NCBI GenBank assembly: GCA_948470475.1
Contig: OX419347.1
Coordinates: 1,696,072 to 1,760,071 of the forward strand
DNA: 64,000 bases
Source: Galaxea fascicularis
Taxonomy: Eukaryota; Cnidaria; Anthozoa; Scleractinia; Euphylliidae
Direction: 5' to 3'
Positions within the stretch are counted from its first letter, which is position 1. Each line of letters opens with the position of its first letter. The notes beneath the pieces are model-generated. The model made no database searches, had not been told where the DNA came from, and saw only the letters and a list, made by a program, of their open reading frames with translations. A program made the position numbers and the translations under genes. Of this stretch, positions 57,519 through 64,000 are shown in pieces.

Positions 57519-60500
57519 GTTAGATGAAGTTTGAAACTGGAATTTCAGTCTGTACTACTTTAACTTCATTATTCATAGCTGGAATGTAAGACTGAAAAGA
57601 GCTAACGTAAACGTATTTACCTACAAATAGAATCTTTATGTCTTCTCTCTCAAGCTTGGTGTCATTATAGTTGAGTAGTGCTGGGACTTGGGCCGATCCC
57701 AGGTTGTGTAGGGGTGACGTGACCAAGCAGGCCATGTGCATGACATTCGCCTCGATTGATTGCGGTGAGGATTTAATGCTTCAATGAAAGTGGCTATGGC
57801 GGACCCTTTATCCATAGCCATATTAGTCCACTTTGTATTGTTTTATTGTTGCCAAGTGAACAGAGCTCAAGCAAAGCAACGACAAGGGGTTTTGTCCATG
57901 AAGGCAAAGAGAGAAGGCATAAATTTAAAATTCAAATATGAAATTTCATCCAGCATATAAACACATGTTAGTACTGCAGCAGAGAATTGAGGGAAAAACA
58001 TGGTTCACCCACCAGTTCCTTGTATCTTGTACACAGAAAATTCTACCTCTTAAGCCTTAATTCTGGAGTTTTCAAATGGAAAGAAGAAGAACTGGAAGTA
58101 ACTCTTTTAGTCTTTGACTGAAAATTTGAGCAACAATGTTCAAAATTGTTATTTGAGTAAAACAAATACTGTGGACTTTTGTGGAATATTGGCGACAAGA
58201 ACGACTAATTGAATAGTGTACAAATACAATGTAGCTTCTCAAAAGGATGGGGCGGATGAGTTGGTCAAAGCAGAGTAAAAACGGAACCAAGACAACTAGA
58301 AAACAAAATGAATGCAAAATCTGAGAAATAATCTGATCTTGCTTTTTGTTTTTTTCTGTTGTCCAAGAAAATATCGCCCTTTTGAAGCCTACAAGGCAGT
58401 CAAGCACACATGGGCTAGGCATCGCAAGCAATGCAGTCGATGGGGGAAAAAGTATATATCACGAGCAATGTGCACACACTCAAGGTACTGGAAGTGCCAA
58501 CCCCTGGTGGAGAGTAGACCTGCAAAGTGAAGAGCCGGTGGCTGAAGTGCACATACTCAACAGAGGGGACTGCTGTGCAGATAGACTAGACGGAGCTGAG
58601 ATTAGAGTGGGTGGGTCATTCTTTATCTGTAATTATTATGTATAACCTTTTTATCCTGTTTTTATTTATAATTATTTTGTATATTTCATTTGCGACAGAT
58701 TGAGGCAGAACCAGCACTACATTGGGCAAGATTTCCACACAGCCTCATACATTAATTGCACATGCATGTTGTGACTCAAACTCAATTCATATGCGGAACA
58801 GGGTTAGTATGACAGTGATGCATGTGTAATTAATGTATGGGGCTGTGTGAAAATCTTTCCCTATCAATTGTTTTCTTTGACCTCGAAAGGTACAATTGTT
58901 ACAGTATCATGGTTTCTCTTGTGGTCGCGTGTTCGACATATTATGCTCATTTTACCTTCTCATTATAACTGTGATTCAGGATATAAGTATAAAACTATGC
59001 AGTAGCTGCGCTGTCTCAGAGATAAGATTAGTTAAAAGGCCCAAAATGTTGAGGTTGCTACATTTCTTCTATAAACCCTCTATATGTAAAAAGAGAATAA
59101 TGTTTAGACACAATGATATCGTTGACTTTACAGCCAAGTAATAGTCTTCCAAGGCAGACACAAAATTTTCTGGCGGGTTATACAAAAGTGACTTTGAAGT
59201 CAGACTCTGCTTTAATTTAGCAAGCTGACTAAAGGAAGTTAAGTCCGATAAGAGATTTACCAATAATTATTGTACCGTTGTTTACCTAATTTTTGGAAGA
59301 AAACCTTGATATTGAGGACATATAAATACTACACCGTTTAATTGAAAGTACAGTCTTAAGTAAAGTTATCTATAAGTACTACTATTATCAATTTTTCATA
59401 TTGTTTATGACTTGCAAATTATTTTGTTCCTTCTTGCAAATATTATCTCCTACTGTGTTATGAGATTCGCCTAGGAGTAAGTTGTTTGTAGACATAACAT
59501 TATAATCAACATAATAATCACATTTTCATTTTATATTTAAAGGCATTAAATTGTAAATTGTACCAATATTCTGTTTGAGTTAAATAAAAATTGACTTGAC
59601 TTGACTTGAAAATTAGACAATTTTCGTAAATGACGAGTGTGCATACACATTCATGGTAAGATTTCAGTTTTACTATTGCAATTTTCATAATGCTATTGAA
59701 TGGCCACTTGGCATTATACATTCATGAAATGTTTCTATTAGTAAAACTAATAATGAGAACTGTCCAATCAAATGGCCTTAATACAAATTTTAACTTCATT
59801 TGAATTTATAACTTATAATTGCGCGCGCTACTGGAGGGCACGAGCAGGTACTAGGGAGCTTAAGCATGCACGTTTTTGAGACGCGGACGACAACCGGAAG
59901 AGGACATTTTGCGTGCCAGGACAGTGGTTTCTTCCAGATTTTTATACCAAGCATCTCTAATGGAGGAAAGATACTTGGCAATGCAAATGCGGTCGTGTGA
60001 AAACAAGTTAAAATGGAAAACAGCTTACTTCCGGTTGCCGTCCGCGTCTCAAAAACGCGCGTGCTTAAGCTCCCTACTATCATCTAACGGTTTTTTAGGC
60101 GTTTGCGGGATGCGTTTTCGAACGGTTTTTGTCCACACTGAACAAGGGTCATTATACTGAAAAGGTCTGTGTTTTTAAGAGACATTTGGCACTTCTGAAA
60201 TATATTTTTCACTTTATCAACCGAACCGCTTATACTAGCGAGGACTACTAGTGAGGAACCTTCTGTAAATTAGCACTCAGTTAAGGGAACCTAGGTATGT
60301 ATCCTCAATAAAGATTAAGGCGAGGAATATTGGAGAGTGTTTCCTTAATATTACTTCTTGCCTCTGTTCACTCATCAAGGAAATTCAGATGCAAATGGAG
60401 GAGCAGCAAACCGTCTTTGTGATAGTGTTACTCGCATTCCAGCTGGACAGGAAAAATCCTATTTCTGCATTCCAAGAGCATATGGCAGATACGTCTATAT

Positions 60501-63500
60501 CAGGATACCTGGCAACAACAAAGTTTTGACGCTTTGTGAGGTTGAAGTTTATTCTACTTACATATCTAGAACAAGTAAGTGTTAATTGCTTGTAATTCAA
60601 CATTTCTTGCTTATTCGAATTTTATATCACTCATGATCAGTCGTCTAATTATTCTCTATGAACTCCCTTTTCCAGTCTTTCTTTTCAATACGGAATTTAT
60701 GAGAAAAAATACAATGATCTTGTTTGCCCTGAATTATGTGGCAATAATCTTTGCAATTATTGTCAATTCAGAGATGTTGCACAATTTCAGCAGAAAACAC
60801 TACCGAGTGATTTTGAGTTTATATACCTTTAAGCCTATGTGTATAATGTGCAAGTAGTTTGTTCTTTAACCAGTGAAATCCAAAAGGTCCTGTTTTGCAA
60901 TAATACAAAACTGAGGAAAAAAAATTGTTGTGCTCGATCTCTAAGTATCCTGCCTACTCTAGGCAGTTAGTACAATTGATTTGTATTTATATGTGCAAAT
61001 CGATGTTGTTATTTGAAATGCAACTCGCCATGCTTAGCAGAGGTTTTGTTGTAAAAAGATTAATACCGTTTTAGCATGATGTAGTTGTACTGATTCTCCT
61101 TATGCCTGACTGATTTAAATCCTATCCCCGTCTGGAGGAATCCCGCCGTTGCGGGAATATGATAATATCCTTTCTCGTTCTCTCTATTTGAACTATATTG
61201 GAGCGGCCAAACACTGCAAAAAAGCTCACCAATTGTTACGTGAAACCCTCAGGAATGCCTTCCACACGTGCTCCGGACGCGACATGTGCGATTTGTTTTG
61301 ATGCTTGTCCTCCAGTTCCCAAAATCACCTGATGCGACGTCACATCTGAATAAGACTATTCTACTCTCTAACGTGCAAACACATTGTCTCGCCCTAAGAC
61401 CAAAACGCTTCCCATGTCTCGACCGATCCCCTTCTCTGCACTACGTCGCCACTTCACTGGACTTTCTCCATCACAAGGAGGATTTTCTTTATAGAGTGAC
61501 TTAAATTGGGTGGCGAATGCAAACAGTGTCAGTTATTGGGTGGGAGCTCCTTTTAACAAAAAATAATATTAGATCAGCTGAGGCCTGAATAGCTACGTAT
61601 TGTGTTTCTCATAATTATGTTCCGCTGTATCGTATAGGTACCGTTTTGCCTAATGATATTATATCTGTGACAGCATATTTCAAAATGACCAGTTTAGATG
61701 CCTACATTTACGTCACTATCTTACTTTGCATGACGCATGAGAACGCGAATACAAAGTACACTTTGTCTACAAACACCTCCAGCTTGTGTCACTGGAATAT
61801 GAATATTTTTTGCGTTGGCTTGCGAACCGTCTCAAAAAAAAAGGTTCACAAAAAAGGTTCCACTGCTGCTTACTTTATTTTTGCACCCACTGTTACCTCC
61901 CACCATCTCAATATCAATTCTCCTTACTGTCTCCCATACAGTGATTATAATGTTAGTTTTGAGACTTCAATGTTAAATCAAACAAGATCCTATAATTGAT
62001 TTTTTCTTTATTCTCACCACTTGTCTGCCTGACAATGAATGGATAAATATCTCCTTCTCCGCATTACGTCGCCGCTTCACTGGTCTTACTCCGTCACAAT
62101 AAGGATTCTCTTTATATAGTGACTTAATAAATTGAGTTGTGAATGCAAACCTTGTTATTGAATGCGACCTCTTTTACCAAAAATTGATATTAGATAAGCA
62201 GAGACCTGGACTGCTGCGTTTTGTGTTTATCACATGTTCCACCGTATCCTATAGGTACAGTTTTGCCCATTGATATTATTTCTGTGACAGCATAATTCAA
62301 AATGACCAGTTAAAATAATTAAAGAGTTTACAGATTTGCTCTCCTGTCACTGGAATATGAAGTATTTTCTGCGTGGCTTACGAACCGTGTCATATCGCAA
62401 GAAAGGTTCCACCGCTTAAATGTAGTTTTAGTTAAAGATATTAGCCCCAAACCTTTTATCACATTTTAACGCGTTTTTCCAGACCTGGCTCTCAATCAGC
62501 CTGCTCAGCAGATTGATAATGATGCTGGTGGAGTGGCATCACGAGCGGTCGATGGAAATAACTCAACAGACTATGGACAAGGCAGCTGTACACATACTAC
62601 AACGAGAAGTGATCCTTGGTGGAGAGTGGACCTGGGCTCATCTGTTCCTGTGACTGAAGTCGTTATTGTTAACAGAGTTTGTGGTGGTGACTGTGGAGCC
62701 CGTCTGAATCCATTTGAAATCAGGATAGGTAAGTTAGAGTTACACTGTAACCATGAAAACAAAACGGTTTTTGTCAAGGGTAAATCCAAAATAAATATGA
62801 TACGACTGAGCAGACCGTGGATTCGTGTGCGTGAAACTCTTTAGTATTTGGAACCTGTAATCGGTATTTTCAATGTACATGACTAAACTTTCGAGAGATT
62901 TCAATGTCTTTTAAAAGTAGTTTGGTAATTTTCTGAGCAGAATGCAAAGAGCTGAGACTAGGTCAGTAAAGTGGAGACGTTAACTTGTTGCATTTGTTTG
63001 TACAGGTAATCACAACCAAAGTGGAGGCCGAACAAACCCCAGTTGTGGAGGGATCCTGTCTTTGGACAGTGGACAAACAAAGTCCTTTTATTGTGTACCT
63101 GTACTTGTTGGTCGATATGTCTACGTTCGGATTCCAGGAAACAGTAGAGTTCTCACCCTTTGTGAGGTGCAAGTTTATTCTACAACGAACGGTAATCCAG
63201 GTTTTCTCTGTTCGTGTTTCTGGTGATTATCTTTTTCTGTACGAAAAACTTCAGGAAAGAATGTTTGTTTTATTGCTATTTTAATGTGTAACGACATTTT
63301 GATGTGTACCAATATCAACAGCGGCTACCAACCGCTTAAAGACAAAATGCAATCTCAGATTGCAAATTAAAGGTAATGAAGGAAGATTAGCTGCAATGGT
63401 AAGAGTTGGTTTATGGTTCCCCAATCACAACTTGTTCAATGAAGCCACCAATATTGTGATGTAAGCACTCAACAGCATGTAAGACTGACTTAAAAACGCT

Positions 63501-64000
63501 ACGACTTGGTTCCACGCAACAGGTTGACAGCAACCTACGTTATGATAAATAAACAAACAAAAAGTAATTCTGTAATTGAAATTCTCACCAAAGGATTGTT
63601 CAAATACACCTTACACAAATGTGAAACGTTATATTTACGAGAAGTGGAAACTTTTGTTTTTAATGATATGTATTATTCAAGAAAAAGTACATTTGTGTGA
63701 GGATGAATCGATCTAAGGTAAACTGCTGTGGAGAGACAATGTTTTCTCTCTCATTTAACCTTCCAAGAAATGATAACTTACTGTAATACTGGATAGCTAT
63801 GTATTACATGTATCTAGATTGAGAAATTTAGTTTGAAGGGCGTTGTTCAAAGTTGGCGACGAAGTGCTTTCTTCTGTGCACATGCAAACCTACCATATTT
63901 TTAAAAGTAATTTCAGGTTGCTCAGGTGACCCAGTGGGAGTGTCAAACAGTTCCATCATTCTTGATCAGAGATTTTCAGCTTCCTCCACCCGTAGCGGCA
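54544..64000 (+). CDS. Gene C: discoidin/F-type lectin receptor-like gene, 3' part beyond the window
   Basis: Eight exons in one open frame: 54544-54619, 55557-55867, 56582-56729, 58368-58610, 60380-60574, 62483-62728, 63006-63191, 63917 to the edge. Encodes signal peptide, discoidin 1, FTP 1, FTP 2 and the start of discoidin 2. Exon lengths and phases match gene A and the undamaged parts of gene B, so Ig, FN3, membrane span and tail should follow to the right. Unlike gene B, its signal-exon donor, discoidin 1 and FTP 1 are complete, so this is the best candidate for a working plus-strand copy. Confidence 0.83.
55557..55867 (+). CDS. Gene C exon 2: discoidin domain 1, first half
   Basis: 311 bases: ASCEQDAVGIADGSVYLNAS, SSWCASTSDSNPYLQINLQT, LYITCAVSTQGNSQADQWVQ, ending NKK. 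Acceptor CTCTTTAAG, donor GTAGCT. Confidence 0.88.
56582..56729 (+). CDS. Gene C exon 3: discoidin domain 1, second half
   Basis: 148 bases, open: SFKGNFDKNSPVKQILYNGI, VARYVRFIVDSNHSGACLRV, EIFGVPRRK. Keeps the 14 bases that gene B has lost. Phase 0 to 1. Confidence 0.88.
57423..57525. repeat. Hairpin plus TGTTGCG repeats
   Basis: GCAAACGCTCGCAACATTGT pairs with its inverse (57449-57469) around TGGGCCCAA; then TGTTG/TGTTGCG words recur to 57525. Lies in the gene C intron between exons 3 and 4. Confidence 0.6.
58368..58610 (+). CDS. Gene C exon 4: FTP domain 1, first half
   Basis: 243 bases: ENIALLKPTRQSSTHGLGIA, AVDGGKSIYHEQCAHTQG, NPWWRVDLQSEEPVAEVHIL, NRGDCCADRLDGAEIRVG. RGDCCADR fits the F-type lectin sugar-binding motif RxDx4R, with a His 28 residues before the first Arg (26 is usual). 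This is the exon missing in gene B. Confidence 0.88.
58724..58861. mobile_element. Foldback element, about 138 bases
   Basis: GGGCAAGATTTCCACACAGC at the left and its near-inverse GGCTGTGTGAAAATCTTTCC at the right, with further pairing through CATACATTAATT and its inverse. No coding capacity. Confidence 0.65.
59340..59610 (+). mobile_element. LINE-type 3' tail with TTGAC repeats
   Basis: AT-rich stretch with AATAAA and then TTGACTTGACTTGACTTGA (59591-59608), the simple-repeat tail of a non-LTR element. Only the 3' end is present. Confidence 0.45.
59854..60074. mobile_element. Foldback element with TACTA target duplication
   Basis: 221 bases with ends GGGAGCTTAAGCATGCACG and CGTGCTTAAGCTCCC, continuing through TTTTTGAGACGCGGACG and its inverse. 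Flanked on both sides by TACTA (59849-59853 and 60075-60079), a clear insertion footprint. Located in a gene C intron. Confidence 0.8.
60380..60574 (+). CDS. Gene C exon 5: FTP domain 1, second half
   Basis: 195 bases: GNSDANGGAANRLCDSVTRI, PAGQEKSYFCIPRAYGRYVY, IRIPGNNKVLTLCEVEVYS. Acceptor CTCATCAAG, donor GTAAGT, phase 1 to 1. Confidence 0.88.
61490..62430. repeat. Tandem duplication inside a gene C intron
   Basis: 61490-61860 and 62110-62420 are diverged copies of the same stretch (shared words include TGACAGCAT, CAAAATGACCAGTT and GGCTTACGAACCG/GGCTTGCGAACCG). Gene B has one copy at 42960-43330 and gene A one near 9770-10040. Confidence 0.65.
62483..62728 (+). CDS. Gene C exon 6: FTP domain 2, first half
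   Basis: 246 bases: NLALNQPAQQIDNDAGGVAS, AVDGNNSTDYGQG, CTHTTTRSDPWWRVDLGSSV, EVVIVNRVCGGDCGARLNPF-EIRIG. Compared with B, the loop after the first Arg differs (RVCGGDCGAR against RDCTGDCASR). Confidence 0.88.
63006..63191 (+). CDS. Gene C exon 7: FTP domain 2, second half
   Basis: 186 bases: GNHNQSGGRTNPSCGGILSL, KSFYCVPVLVGRYVYVRIPG, NSRVLTLCEVQVYSTTN. Near-identical to gene B's exon and followed by an almost identical intron. Confidence 0.88.
63917..64000 (+). CDS. Gene C exon 8: discoidin domain 2, first part, cut by the edge
   Basis: After acceptor TTTCAG, phase 1: GCSGDPVGVSNSSIILDQRF, SASSTRSG, then the window ends. Matches the start of gene B exon 44855-45147. Confidence 0.87.

Overview
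This is eukaryotic DNA from an animal. Its genes are split into many short exons with GT-AG introns, the protein domains are metazoan (discoidin, F-type lectin, Ig, fibronectin III), and the non-coding DNA is AT-rich and full of foldback elements, LINE tails and a Penelope-like element. A cnidarian, probably an anthozoan such as a stony coral, fits best; that assignment is inference. No bacterial-type operon, rRNA or CRISPR array is visible.

The window is organised around three paralogous genes for large multi-domain cell-surface proteins. Gene A is on the minus strand (signal exon 29571-29649, last visible exon 915-1140, running off the left edge). Gene B is on the plus strand (33882-51734, with a complete 3' end). 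Gene C is on the plus strand (54544 to the right edge, incomplete). A and B are head to head; B and C are in tandem. Assembled by splice phase, the architecture is: signal peptide; discoidin (F5/8C) 1; F-type lectin/FTP 1; FTP 2; discoidin 2; discoidin 3; Ig; FN3 (two in A, one in B); transmembrane helix; cytoplasmic tail. Each discoidin or FTP domain is split over two exons, and exon lengths are almost the same in all three genes. Gene B shows the C-terminal end: one membrane span and a tail with three tyrosine motifs (YVNT, VSYENV, VYEEI) that look like SH2-docking/ITIM-type sites. The set reads as a cluster of lectin-type signalling receptors, plausibly for recognition or immunity (inference).

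Gene B looks damaged at its 5' end. The signal exon has no usable splice donor, exon 2 carries a 14-base deletion leading straight to a stop, and the first-half exon of FTP 1 is missing where a Penelope-like fragment and a 200-N gap lie. Its last eleven exons are open. A shows no break in the visible part, and neither does C.

Between genes and in introns: a 5.45 kb DNA-transposon-like element (19153-24604) with perfect 14-base inverted ends and GATC-rich subterminal arrays; a 2.2 kb array of a 38-base repeat (30790-32970) between the A and B starts; a LINE 3' fragment (25600-26375); two further LINE tails; a Penelope-like reverse transcriptase/GIY-YIG element in inverted pieces around the assembly gap; a tRNA-like sequence at the centre of a foldback; a tRNA-derived SINE shared by A and B at the same intron position; and about a dozen foldback (MITE-like) elements, several with target-site duplications.
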